From Candidatus Poseidoniales archaeon (GTDB lineage Archaea; Thermoplasmatota; Poseidoniia; Poseidoniales; Poseidoniaceae), in NCBI GenBank assembly GCA_003602535.1, contig QQSA01000075.1, positions 3,853 through 63,338 on the forward strand: 59,486 nt of DNA, read 5' to 3'. Position 1 is the first letter of the stretch, and the number at the start of each line of letters is the position of its first letter. The notes under the pieces are model-generated. The model did no database searches. It saw only the letters and a list, made by a program, of their open reading frames with translations, and was not told the origin of the DNA. Positions 17,194 to 25,128 of this stretch are shown piece by piece. A program made the translations under genes and the position numbers.

Positions 17194-18358
17194 TCACAGA
17201 ACGTATAGCATCGCACATATCCGATTCTTTTTCAAGAATGAAATGAGCTCCATGTGAATCAACAAGCCATCCTCTAGGCTTGTCTTCTTTGCCATAATCT
17301 TCTATTCTATTTGCGATAGTTGCATTCATTCCTGAAGTCTCAATCTGGGCTACAGCACGATGAACCAAATCTTTCTGTTTGATTCCACTTTCCAACTTGA
17401 AACCGATTCTAGTGGAACCTTTACACAATTCTTTCAATTCCATTATGTGCTTTGCACCTTCTTGTAATTGGATATCTAGTTGGCCCTGAAGTGATGCGAT
17501 TTTACCTTCGACAGGTTTAGGAATCACATAATCGAGTACTGCAGCTGCATGAATCCAGACATTGATACTGTCTTTGGTTAGAGCTTTCAATTCAGCCAAC
17601 ATATAATCGGGGTCAGGGCATTTAATCTCCAAAGGTAACCAACTTGGACATTCAACGGTCGTAACTCCACTAACGCAAGTTACATCCATTCCGTGTCGGT
17701 ACAAATCATCTGCAATTAGATAGCCTGTACGCCCACTTGATGTATTTTGAACAAACCTAACATCGTCGATTGCACTTCTGGTTGCACCTAAGGTGACAAC
17801 TACCGATGTTGAATTTTGATTGACAAAGTTTGCCAGTCTTGCTACAGTTTCTTCGTGATTAGGGTTTTTCCTTTTCCCTTCTTCTTCAGCACCCCATAGG
17901 ATTCTAACTCCGGATTTGACACATTGCATGACCAAATCTTCAGTCACAGGATCGTTTGCAAGATCATTATGCATTGAAGGTACCATCATTATTGGAGTAT
18001 TCCTACCTCTTGCTGCAGAGAGTGCCATCAAGAGTGGACCGTTCATTAATCCATGAATAAACGACGCCATTATATTGCGAGTGGCAGGAGTTACAAGTAC
18101 GGCATCAAAGTTTGACAACCCGGAAAGATCTCCATCCCAATCGGTAATAACCTCGCCTTGTGAAGCCCAACGAACAGCGAGTGGAGTTACAATTTCCTGA
18201 GCAGATGGTGTCATAATTACTGTCACTTCAGCACCATGACGTCTCAATTCGCGAGCAAGCCTAACGGTATCGACTGCAGCGATACCACCAGTGACGCCCA
18301 ACAATATGTGACGGCCCTGTAGGGAATCACCACGGAGCTCGACGTCGGTGTCTCGCAT
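17177..18358 (-). CDS. coaBC: Bifunctional phosphopantothenoylcysteine decarboxylase / phosphopantothenate-cysteine ligase CoaBC
   Basis: A 393-residue two-domain enzyme of coenzyme A synthesis. The N-terminal CoaC flavoprotein domain (about 10-185) has LLGVTGGIAAVDTVRLAREL and VLVTPATRN. The C-terminal CoaB ligase domain (about 190-390) has VTLGATRSAIDDVRFVQN, NTSSGRTGYLIADDL and IHAAAVLDYVIP. The usual PAMN motif of CoaC reads PSMH, and the expected His ahead of the PAT loop is not obvious, so decarboxylase chemistry may differ. The order CoaC-CoaB and length are standard. It lies directly upstream of trmY. Confidence 0.92.
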   Translation of the reverse strand: MRDTDVELRGDSLQGRHILLGVTGGIAAVDTVRLARELRRHGAEVTVIMTPSAQEIVTPLAVRWASQGEVITDWDGDLSGLSNFDAVLVTPATRNIMASFIHGLMNGPLLMALSAARGRNTPIMMVPSMHNDLANDPVTEDLVMQCVKSGVRILWGAEEEGKRKNPNHEETVARLANFVNQNSTSVVVTLGATRSAIDDVRFVQNTSSGRTGYLIADDLYRHGMDVTCVSGVTTVECPSWLPLEIKCPDPDYMLAELKALTKDSINVWIHAAAVLDYVIPKPVEGKIASLQGQLDIQLQEGAKHIMELKELCKGSTRIGFKLESGIKQKDLVHRAVAQIETSGMNATIANRIEDYGKEDKPRGWLVDSHGAHFILEKESDMCDAIRSVIENNR

Positions 18359-18397
18359 GTTTGGGGCACAAGCACCTGCTTCAATACGGCTTCGCCG

Positions 18398-18411
18398 GTT
18401 GTTTCAACAAC
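18398..18411. promoter_or_regulatory. Perfect dyad in the coaBC / membrane-protein divergent gap
   Basis: GTTGTT-TC-AACAAC is a perfect 6-base dyad in the 74-base region between two divergent genes. A smaller CGGC-TTC-GCCG hairpin lies just before it (18387-18397). Either strand could use it as an operator or 5' UTR stem. Confidence 0.3.
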
Positions 18412-18432
18412 AAATGACCCTTCGGGGGGGGT

Positions 18433-18993
18433 ATGTCGAGTGCTGATGACATGGTCTTAGCAGGTTCTAGGCCGTCTAATACTAATCCAATTGATTCGAC
18501 TCATAATCGGATTGCAACAGTATTGATTTTTTATTCAATCAATCTTTTCTTAATTCCAAGTTTGATTACTTTAGAAGGTCCTTACAATTACTTGAAGTAT
18601 ATTCCAGCCGTTACCTGTATATTTGTATGGTCTTCATACAGAAATAAAGCAGATTGGGCCTACTGGATGGCACCTTTAGTAATAGGAACATGTCTTTTCC
18701 TATTCTGGGTATCTGTACTACTATTTGCGCCATCTATTTTGTTTATTTTGTTGATGGGTTGGGTTACTTTCTCTGGTGTGAGAATGATAAGAATCCATTT
18801 CCATCCGGTCTACAAGATGGGTTATAGCGGTCATTCAGTTTACAATGAGAACATCAATCTAGCTGCAAATGAAATGTTAGCAGCATGCCCGACATGTCTA
18901 GCAGTTCTAGCAGTGAATCCTCTACTGTTATCACCTGAGGACAGATGTCCTCATTGCGATTCGCCATTAGTTTTCGGGAATGAAGAGGAATGA
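18433..18993 (+). CDS. Membrane protein with C-terminal zinc ribbon
   Basis: A 186-residue protein with about four hydrophobic helices (roughly 27-47, 54-66, 77-92 and 93-112) and a cytosolic C-terminal zinc ribbon: CPTC at about 153-156 and CPHC at about 174-177. No catalytic residues are recognised. Directly before the ATG is a run of eight G residues preceded by CCCTTC, which can form a small stem and may affect initiation. The function is unknown; the ribbon suggests a protein- or RNA-binding role at the membrane. Confidence 0.75.
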   Translation: MSSADDMVLAGSRPSNTNPIDSTHNRIATVLIFYSINLFLIPSLITLEGPYNYLKYIPAVTCIFVWSSYRNKADWAYWMAPLVIGTCLFLFWVSVLLFAPSILFILLMGWVTFSGVRMIRIHFHPVYKMGYSGHSVYNENINLAANEMLAACPTCLAVLAVNPLLLSPEDRCPHCDSPLVFGNEEE

Positions 18994-19001
18994 GTTCCTA
19001 A

Positions 19002-20027
19002 TCAGCGACTTGCTAGAGTCAAGTTCTTCCACATGTCTTCTGGAACTTCCATAGCCAATCTAAGACCGCCCATAGCTCCTAAGCGAACTGGATCATCTAC
19101 GACGTGAACATTGACTTCACCCATGTCTGACAATCTTCGCTCAATTAGTGCTCCAAGCCCTTTGATTCCAGAACCTCCGCCTGCAAGAACCATGTTCCTG
19201 CGGAATTCATCATGGAATTCAGGGTTTGATTCTGCGATTAGCGCCTTAACATTTTCAACGATTGGGTCTACAATTGACTCACAAGCGTTCTGTACACAAT
19301 CAGTAATGTCCAGTGACATTGCTTTTCCTTCGATTGAGAAGTCTACCATAATTGGGTCGTCTGGTGTGTTGGTCGAAACAAAGGAATACTGTTCCTTCCA
19401 TCTTCGAGCCATATCTTTTGTGACCTGAGCTCCATTGTATTTCTTCTGAACTTCAACGATAATCTGGTTGTCAACATAGTCTCCAGCATATCCTGTGTGC
19501 ATCTGATCTTTAGGTCCTGGAATTGTTCCATATACTCTACAAAGGTCAGTTGTTCCTGCTCCGATGTCGATGACTAGAGTGTGCTCAATCATGTCCAATG
19601 CGTAAGCAACAGCGAAAGGCTCTGAGATAATCATAGCTGCATTTACTGAACCAGCAGCAGCATCGAAGATAGATGTCTTGTCAACGTGGCTTGCCTCAGC
19701 AGGCGCACCAATTACCGCTACAACACGGTCGTAATCCTCTGGATCGGATAGTCCAATCAAATGAGTGATGAAATGTGCAATAAATTCACGATCTTCAGGA
19801 GTGTCTTTGATTACACCCAGTTCCAATGGTCGGAACAAATTCAATGCTAGTCTGTTCTTTAGAGCTTCTTCTCCAAATAAAACATCTCTTTTCAGGAAGT
19901 TTCGTGCTATCGGGTCCTTAGGTGTTCCAATTACAGTAAGCTCCTCTTCTTCGTGGCTGTCACTGGATACCATAACAGAGCGGAAGGTTCCAAGGTCAAT
20001 TCCAATGTAAAGTACTTCTTCGGCCAT
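19002..20027 (-). CDS. MreB/MamK-like actin-family ATPase
   Basis: A 341-residue protein with all the actin-fold nucleotide motifs: phosphate-1 loop YIGIDLGTFRSVMV (about 7-20), phosphate-2 VIDIGAGTTDLCRVYG, and the adenosine motif LAGGGSGIKGLG. The length and motif spacing match bacterial MreB, MamK or plasmid actins rather than eukaryote-like crenactin or Hsp70, which would be longer. It may form filaments for shape, polarity or segregation. The N-terminal amphipathic helix typical of MreB is not evident. It stands in a run of minus-strand genes with a 97-base upstream gap. Confidence 0.88.
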   Translation of the reverse strand: MAEEVLYIGIDLGTFRSVMVSSDSHEEEELTVIGTPKDPIARNFLKRDVLFGEEALKNRLALNLFRPLELGVIKDTPEDREFIAHFITHLIGLSDPEDYDRVVAVIGAPAEASHVDKTSIFDAAAGSVNAAMIISEPFAVAYALDMIEHTLVIDIGAGTTDLCRVYGTIPGPKDQMHTGYAGDYVDNQIIVEVQKKYNGAQVTKDMARRWKEQYSFVSTNTPDDPIMVDFSIEGKAMSLDITDCVQNACESIVDPIVENVKALIAESNPEFHDEFRRNMVLAGGGSGIKGLGALIERRLSDMGEVNVHVVDDPVRLGAMGGLRLAMEVPEDMWKNLTLASR

Positions 20028-20124
20028 AATACTCGCCGTTTCATGCGATTGGCTCTCGCCTTATGAATAATCCCTAAACTATCAAATGCTTATGATGTGA
20101 TAATTCAATCTATAAACCGGTGTA

Positions 20125-21135
20125 CTAACACCAACTTTCACATGATTGGCAGTACCATGCGGCATAGTCAGCATAAAGCTCTGCCATTTCGCCACATCCA
20201 GTACATTCTTTGAGCGCGTGATCACCAAAAATTTGCTGAACTATCTGTACGTGTAATGGATCATCGATACCTAATTGTTGACGCATAGCCCACAACATTT
20301 GATCTTCAGATGGCGAAATAATTCCATCTGCCAAACAAATCTCCACTACTACACGGTAGTCTTCAACCATTCTGATATCTCGTGGGTCCATCGATACACC
20401 GGACTTTTCTGCAACTATGTCGGTACCACCTGGGTCATCAACGAAAATTACCAAAGAATCAGGGTTCAACTCATCACTTCTCATTTCTAGCAAGATTATG
20501 TGTCCTTCTTGATTTGCGTAAACCAATTTGGAGAATCGATTGATGACATTTGTTATCGATCTTGCAGTGTCATCTGCACTTCTTCCTCTCCTCCATCCAG
20601 TTTCACTCATCTCATCATATGCATAGAACTCAGTTCCAATTCCTGGATATTCCAGGCGAACTTCTTCCCCACCATCGAATCCATTGGCTACAATTGTGAT
20701 GCTTCCCACCGTTGTATCTACTAAATTATCATCATCATCGAACGAAATCATTAGTGGTTTTCTCTCTTCAGCAGCGGCATTAAAATGACCACTCATTCCA
20801 CTCATCCATTTATCTTCAAGGCGTTGAAGTGATGCCTCTTGTTCACCTGAAAGTCCCTTGTTAATTCCAAGAACATTGGATAGATCTCCACTCTCCATTT
20901 CGCGCTTAAATTCTTCAATCAACTCTGAATCTCTACGATAATTATCAGGAGGTCCACTCTTTTTGGCTACATGGTTTGGGTCTTTCCATTCATACTGGCA
21001 TCGTGCACAGCTAAGGTATCCTGGCAAACTTGAAGGTTGCTTTTCACCACCACATCGTGGGCAATCACCTTCTTCTAAAACACTTAGATTTTCAGCGGCT
21101 TCCCGTCTTCCTTTCCGGAACCCCCACTCGGCCAT
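20125..21135 (-). CDS. Double zinc-ribbon protein with TerB-like segment
   Basis: A 336-residue protein with an N-terminal zinc ribbon (CPRC ... CARC, about residues 24-45) and a C-terminal one (CTGC ... CQSC, about 311-333). Between them are a charged helical region and a beta-rich part with IVANGFDGGEEVRLEYPG that looks like a PH- or lipid-binding-like fold. Ahead of the last ribbon is a TerB-like helical motif ADGIISPSEDQMLWAMRQQL, close in pattern to the one in the protein at 1.7-2.6 kb. I do not recognise a named family. It lies just upstream of the actin gene on the same strand, so a cytoskeletal or membrane link is possible but unproven. Confidence 0.75.
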   Translation of the reverse strand: MAEWGFRKGRREAAENLSVLEEGDCPRCGGEKQPSSLPGYLSCARCQYEWKDPNHVAKKSGPPDNYRRDSELIEEFKREMESGDLSNVLGINKGLSGEQEASLQRLEDKWMSGMSGHFNAAAEERKPLMISFDDDDNLVDTTVGSITIVANGFDGGEEVRLEYPGIGTEFYAYDEMSETGWRRGRSADDTARSITNVINRFSKLVYANQEGHIILLEMRSDELNPDSLVIFVDDPGGTDIVAEKSGVSMDPRDIRMVEDYRVVVEICLADGIISPSEDQMLWAMRQQLGIDDPLHVQIVQQIFGDHALKECTGCGEMAELYADYAAWYCQSCESWC

Positions 21136-21183
21136 AAACTAGGGACGATGATGATGGCTTTTGAACACTCCCTTGAAAATTAA

Positions 21184-21981
21184 TTACAATAGGGCTTTCA
21201 AACCATATCTAATCAATCCGTCTTGAGCGTAGATTTTCCTTACTGCAAAACTAACTCTTGAGCCGATTGCAATTTCACCATCATTGTCGTCAGCAACTAG
21301 GAATACTCCGCAAGGTCCATCATCTAGCCGCACGAATACTGTGCCAATTCCCTCGAGAATTGGCGCTCGTAAACTAAATTCCGAAGGAGCTCCTCCAGCA
21401 GATAGTTTTGTCCATGATTCAACAACTCCACCTTGGGACAATGGTGGTGCTTCCTCTGGTCTTTGGTCACCAATCATTTCTCTTGGAGGCCAAATTCGAA
21501 TATCGCCTAACTGTTGACTGGAAAAATTAATTCTCGATGACGCGCCACTTCTGTATGCTTGTTCTGAAACAAACGCACCCTGACTTACAGCTGTCATCTC
21601 TTCAGCCCACGCCTTGGAAATACTATCATGGAATTCAGATTCCATCTCTTCACCCTCAATGTCCCAATCAAGTTCATGAGATCTCGATATCGATAAACAA
21701 GCATTATCTACGGAACATTGAATCGACCAAACTGAATTTTCATCTATTAAGTAACCACATGCTTGCAAAACAAACTGGTCTATGTTTTCATCTACTGATA
21801 TGGAATCAATATCACACTCGTCTGACAGCAGTGAAAGCCCGCTTATTGCCAAAGTAGTGTAGTCGCTATCTGGTCCAAAAACATGTATTCCATCAATTGT
21901 ATGGCGACTTTTGATGACCAGTCCTTCTTGTTGCAAGCATGCTAAGTTTCCTTGCCAATTTACACATTGGTTAGAACTCAT
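21184..21981 (-). CDS. DUF35-like OB-fold protein paired with thiolase
   Basis: A 265-residue protein whose last 80 residues look like the OB-fold half of DUF35 proteins that accompany archaeal thiolases (VVESWTKLSAGGAPSEFSLR then VSFAVRKIYAQDGLIRYGLK). The normal preceding zinc ribbon is degenerate: its place is taken by DIRIWPPRE without Cys pairs. The first 150 residues form an extra domain with four scattered Cys that I do not recognise. The start overlaps the thiolase stop by four bases (ATGA), so it is coupled. In other archaea the DUF35 partner bridges thiolase and HMG-CoA synthase; the synthase is not in this window. Confidence 0.75.
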   Translation of the reverse strand: MSSNQCVNWQGNLACLQQEGLVIKSRHTIDGIHVFGPDSDYTTLAISGLSLLSDECDIDSISVDENIDQFVLQACGYLIDENSVWSIQCSVDNACLSISRSHELDWDIEGEEMESEFHDSISKAWAEEMTAVSQGAFVSEQAYRSGASSRINFSSQQLGDIRIWPPREMIGDQRPEEAPPLSQGGVVESWTKLSAGGAPSEFSLRAPILEGIGTVFVRLDDGPCGVFLVADDNDGEIAIGSRVSFAVRKIYAQDGLIRYGLKALL

Positions 21982-23150
21982 TTCAACTCCCTCCCAAATA
22001 TGTGTACTGCACAGGTTGCACCTGATCCTCCAACATTATGTGTAAGTGCATGTGATGCATCTCTAACTTGTCTATTGGATTCAACCTCACCTCTCAGTTG
22101 TTTGAATACTTCAACTACTTGCCCAGTTCCAGTAGCTCCTAATGGATGTCCCTTAGATTTTAGTCCACCACTTGCATTGATTGTGACTTGACCTTGGTTT
22201 CGAATACCTCTTCCTTCTCTGGCGAATATTCCACCTTCTCCTCTATTTGCAAATCCTAAATCTTCAGTAGCCATCAATTCAGCAATGGTAAAGCAATCAT
22301 GTACTTCTGCTAAATCGATGTCATTTGCGGATAATCCAGCCTGATTATATGCGTTTGTTGCCGCTCTTTGGGTTGCAATTAACTGAGTTATAGAAGGTCT
22401 ATCGTGCAATGCAAGGTGATCACTGCCGGCACCAGAACCTAGTACCCATACAGGATCATCACTCAATTTCTTAGCAACATGGTCAGCTGCGAGTACTACT
22501 GTAGATGCACCATCTGATGTCGGGCAACAATCATACAGAGTAAGTGGATCTGCAACCATGAAACCATTTTGTGCTTTATCAAAAGAAACATCTTTCCTAA
22601 TGTGTGCATATTCGTTATCTAGGCCATGCATGTGATTCTTTACTGAGATGTTTACTAAATCATCATGGACACTACCAAATTCATGGAAATGCCTCCTTGC
22701 CATCAGAGCGTAAGTTCCTGGAAATGTTAGACCTGCTAATCTTTCCCATTCGGTATCGCCACTAACTCCCAGCCAGAATCGCTTTCTTTCAGGAGAAAGG
22801 TCATTCATTTTTTCAATCCCTCCTGCTACAACAATATCTGCTTGCCCACTCTTGATTGCCATCCAGGCATCACGGAATGCAAATCCAGATGAAGCACATG
22901 CATTTTCCACTCTCCTAACCGGAATGTTGTCCATTCCGGTATGCTCTGTCAAGAGTGCGGCTGTATTACCGATTTGACCACCACCAAATGCAATGGATCC
23001 AATAAATGCCTCATCAACCATTGATGGATCAAAATCTCCGTCGATTGAAGCGAATGCATTTTCGGTCGATTCGGCCCACATACCCTTCAATCCAAGAGGA
23101 TGATTTCCGAATTTTGTTTGGCCCGCACCAACCACAGCCACATCGACCAT
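21978..23150 (-). CDS. Thiolase (acetyl-CoA C-acetyltransferase, archaeal SCP2-like type)
   Basis: A 390-residue thiolase. The acyl-accepting Cys is in VENACASSGFAF (C85). The EVHDCFTIAELM stretch and the final GGLKSKGHPLGATGTG provide the other active-site residues. The lack of a C-terminal Cys-Gly-Gly-Gly and the SGGLKSKGHP form match the SCP2-type thiolases of archaea. These condense two acetyl-CoA for the mevalonate pathway or cleave 3-ketoacyl-CoA. The partner gene with a DUF35-like domain follows with a four-base overlap, favouring the biosynthetic role. Beta-oxidation use is also possible given the dehydrogenases in this window. Confidence 0.9.
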   Translation of the reverse strand: MVDVAVVGAGQTKFGNHPLGLKGMWAESTENAFASIDGDFDPSMVDEAFIGSIAFGGGQIGNTAALLTEHTGMDNIPVRRVENACASSGFAFRDAWMAIKSGQADIVVAGGIEKMNDLSPERKRFWLGVSGDTEWERLAGLTFPGTYALMARRHFHEFGSVHDDLVNISVKNHMHGLDNEYAHIRKDVSFDKAQNGFMVADPLTLYDCCPTSDGASTVVLAADHVAKKLSDDPVWVLGSGAGSDHLALHDRPSITQLIATQRAATNAYNQAGLSANDIDLAEVHDCFTIAELMATEDLGFANRGEGGIFAREGRGIRNQGQVTINASGGLKSKGHPLGATGTGQVVEVFKQLRGEVESNRQVRDASHALTHNVGGSGATCAVHIFGRELK

Positions 23151-23231
23151 GACACCTCCACTACCTCACGGTTCAACTAACTCTCGGTCCACAAGGTTCA
23201 ACAACGACCCACCTGTCGCCGGCATGATATT

Positions 23232-23912
23232 ATGCTACGACAATGCAGAACCCACGGTCATTTTAGCGGAACAAACTGCCCTATTTGCAATGCTGAAGGC
23301 AAGTTCATTATGTCTGATAGAGAATCAAACAGTCTTGGCCGCATTCTTGCGCTAGTACTACGACATGCTCCGGAGAAATTCAATGTAGAAATGGATTTGA
23401 ACGGTTGGGTAAACGCCAGAGAGTTGTCTGAATCAATTCAGAAGCAACGCAAGCACTTCCATTGGATTCGTGGATGGCACTTTGAGGCTATTGCTAATGC
23501 AGATGAAAAAGGCAGATACCAAGTTGAAGGTGAAATGATCAGAGCAACCTATGGTCACTCGATTGAATTAGAATTGGATTTACCAACTGATGACATTCCA
23601 GAATCACTGTATTGGCCGTGTGACCCAGAATCAGTACCTACACACATGGAACTAGGAATCACTGCAGGAGATAGAAAGCACGTACACCTTTCTCGAACTA
23701 TTTCAAACGCTATGGAAGCAGGGCATGTTCGAATTAACCGACCTGCAATCTTGGAAGTTGATACCACCAGAGCAATTGCAGATGGATTTACAATCTGGAG
23801 AGCTGGAAAAACAGTATTCCTTTGTGAAGAAATGCCTGCGGAATACCTATTCCACGTAGAGGAAGACGATCCTGCAATACAAGATATGATTGCTACTTGG
23901 GAAGAAGAGTGA
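23232..23912 (+). CDS. kptA: RNA 2'-phosphotransferase KptA/Tpt1
   Basis: A 226-residue enzyme that removes a 2'-phosphate from RNA by transfer to NAD. The N-terminal zinc finger (CRTHGHFSGTNCPIC) is typical of archaeal forms. The N-terminal winged helix contains ALVLRHAPEKFNVEMDLNGW. The C-terminal half contains HMELGITAGDRKHVHLS and the stretch GFTIWRAGKTVFLC. Its residues match the family Arg-His-Arg-Arg tetrad. It ends one base before the convergent zinc-ribbon gene. In archaea no tRNA ligation step is known to leave a 2'-phosphate, so the natural substrate is open. Confidence 0.92.
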   Translation: MLRQCRTHGHFSGTNCPICNAEGKFIMSDRESNSLGRILALVLRHAPEKFNVEMDLNGWVNARELSESIQKQRKHFHWIRGWHFEAIANADEKGRYQVEGEMIRATYGHSIELELDLPTDDIPESLYWPCDPESVPTHMELGITAGDRKHVHLSRTISNAMEAGHVRINRPAILEVDTTRAIADGFTIWRAGKTVFLCEEMPAEYLFHVEEDDPAIQDMIATWEEE

Positions 23913-24251
23913 TTACTCTAAGTAATTACCACAAGCGGCGCAGAAGTTTAGATCATCTTCCATTGGTGCAGAGCAAGTTGGGCAAATACCACTTGCGATA
24001 GCAATTACCTGTTTTGCCATGTTTGCATTTGTATCGTCCTGCATTGTCAATGCCTGGACTATTTCTAGTGGGTTTTGCCCAAGTTTTGATAATTCTCTGA
24101 AACGCTCGGAGAATTCAATGGCCATCATTAGTGAAGATTCAATCTGCCATTGCCTTTTTTGACGCTCAACCTTGTCCACAATATCCTCGCAAGCATCCAA
24201 TTCTGCTTGCATGTGGCGGATGAATTCATCGACACTCGGTGACTCTGACAT
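23913..24251 (-). CDS. Small zinc-ribbon protein
   Basis: A 112-residue protein with an N-terminal helical region (about 1-75, rich in Glu and Lys) and a C-terminal zinc ribbon, CPTC at about 91-94 and CAAC at about 106-109 with APMEDDLNF between. It ends NYLE. This architecture (helical part then short ribbon) is common in uncharacterised archaeal proteins. It is tightly convergent with kptA. No function can be given. Confidence 0.72.
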   Translation of the reverse strand: MSESPSVDEFIRHMQAELDACEDIVDKVERQKRQWQIESSLMMAIEFSERFRELSKLGQNPLEIVQALTMQDDTNANMAKQVIAIASGICPTCSAPMEDDLNFCAACGNYLE

Positions 24252-24319
24252 GATGTGGCCCTATCTCAACTCCCATGTAAATCCAATGCACACATTAGTG
24301 GGAATTGTGTGGCATATGC

Positions 24320-25093
24320 ATGGCCGGGACTGTTGTCATCAAATGGGGAGGTGGTTTAATCACCCACAAAGATCAGTTGTGCACAGTCAATTCCGAAGTC
24401 ATAGAATCGTTAGCAAAAGTATGTGCTGATTCTAGCAAGAGACTAGTAATAGTCCATGGAGCAGGCTCTTTTGGACATATGAAAGCAAAAAAATTCCGTT
24501 TAGCTGAGGGTCGCATAAAGGGAATGAATCAAGATGATGCAGTTGAATCTGTTCGATCTGATATGAAGTTACTAAACAAATTCGTCATGGAGGCACTACA
24601 GCGTGCAGGTGTTGAAGCGAAATCGTTTCCTCCTCATGAATGGGCTTTAGGTACAGGTCCAAATTTTGAAGGAGAACTCCCAATATTCGATGGTGTAACG
24701 GTTGTTTTTGGTGATGTTGTTGAAGACAAGGAAAAGGAATTTGGAATCTTATCTGGAGATGATTTGATATTGCGATATTCAAAAGAGCTAGATGGAGTAG
24801 AAAGAGCAGTATTTGCAATCGGTGGAGTTGATGGGATATTGCGTGTCCCTCCGGGGAGAGCAGGTGCTGATGACTTGATTGAAGTGTGGAATCCTGATGT
24901 TGAATTCGAAGGCGAGCATGCTAGCGAAATAGATGTGACTGGGGGAATTGGGCTTAAAGCAGCTAGAGGCGCAGAGATTTCAAAAAATGGAATCGATGTA
25001 ATCTTGGTTAATGGTGAGTTTCCGAGTCGCGTTTTAGATGCGATTGAAGGAAAATCTGTAATTGGAACACGTATAATGTCAGGGAACTCTTGA
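24320..25093 (+). CDS. Isopentenyl phosphate kinase
   Basis: About 257 residues of the amino-acid-kinase fold, phosphorylating isopentenyl phosphate to isopentenyl diphosphate with ATP. The motifs VIKWGGGLITHK, VIVHGAGSFGHMKAKKF (with the conserved substrate His), FGDVVEDKEKEFGILSGDD and GGVDGILRVPPG match the family. The ATG at 24320 is preferred because the Lys-Gly-Gly-Gly motif follows at once; the frame also opens at 24305. It sits 35 bases upstream of the isomerase/prenyltransferase fusion, so the two form one isoprenoid operon. This kinase is the end enzyme of the archaeal mevalonate pathways. Confidence 0.93.
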   Translation: MAGTVVIKWGGGLITHKDQLCTVNSEVIESLAKVCADSSKRLVIVHGAGSFGHMKAKKFRLAEGRIKGMNQDDAVESVRSDMKLLNKFVMEALQRAGVEAKSFPPHEWALGTGPNFEGELPIFDGVTVVFGDVVEDKEKEFGILSGDDLILRYSKELDGVERAVFAIGGVDGILRVPPGRAGADDLIEVWNPDVEFEGEHASEIDVTGGIGLKAARGAEISKNGIDVILVNGEFPSRVLDAIEGKSVIGTRIMSGNS

Positions 25094-25128
25094 TGTAGTG
25101 GACGCGAAACCGGTAATTCGGTGAGTGA

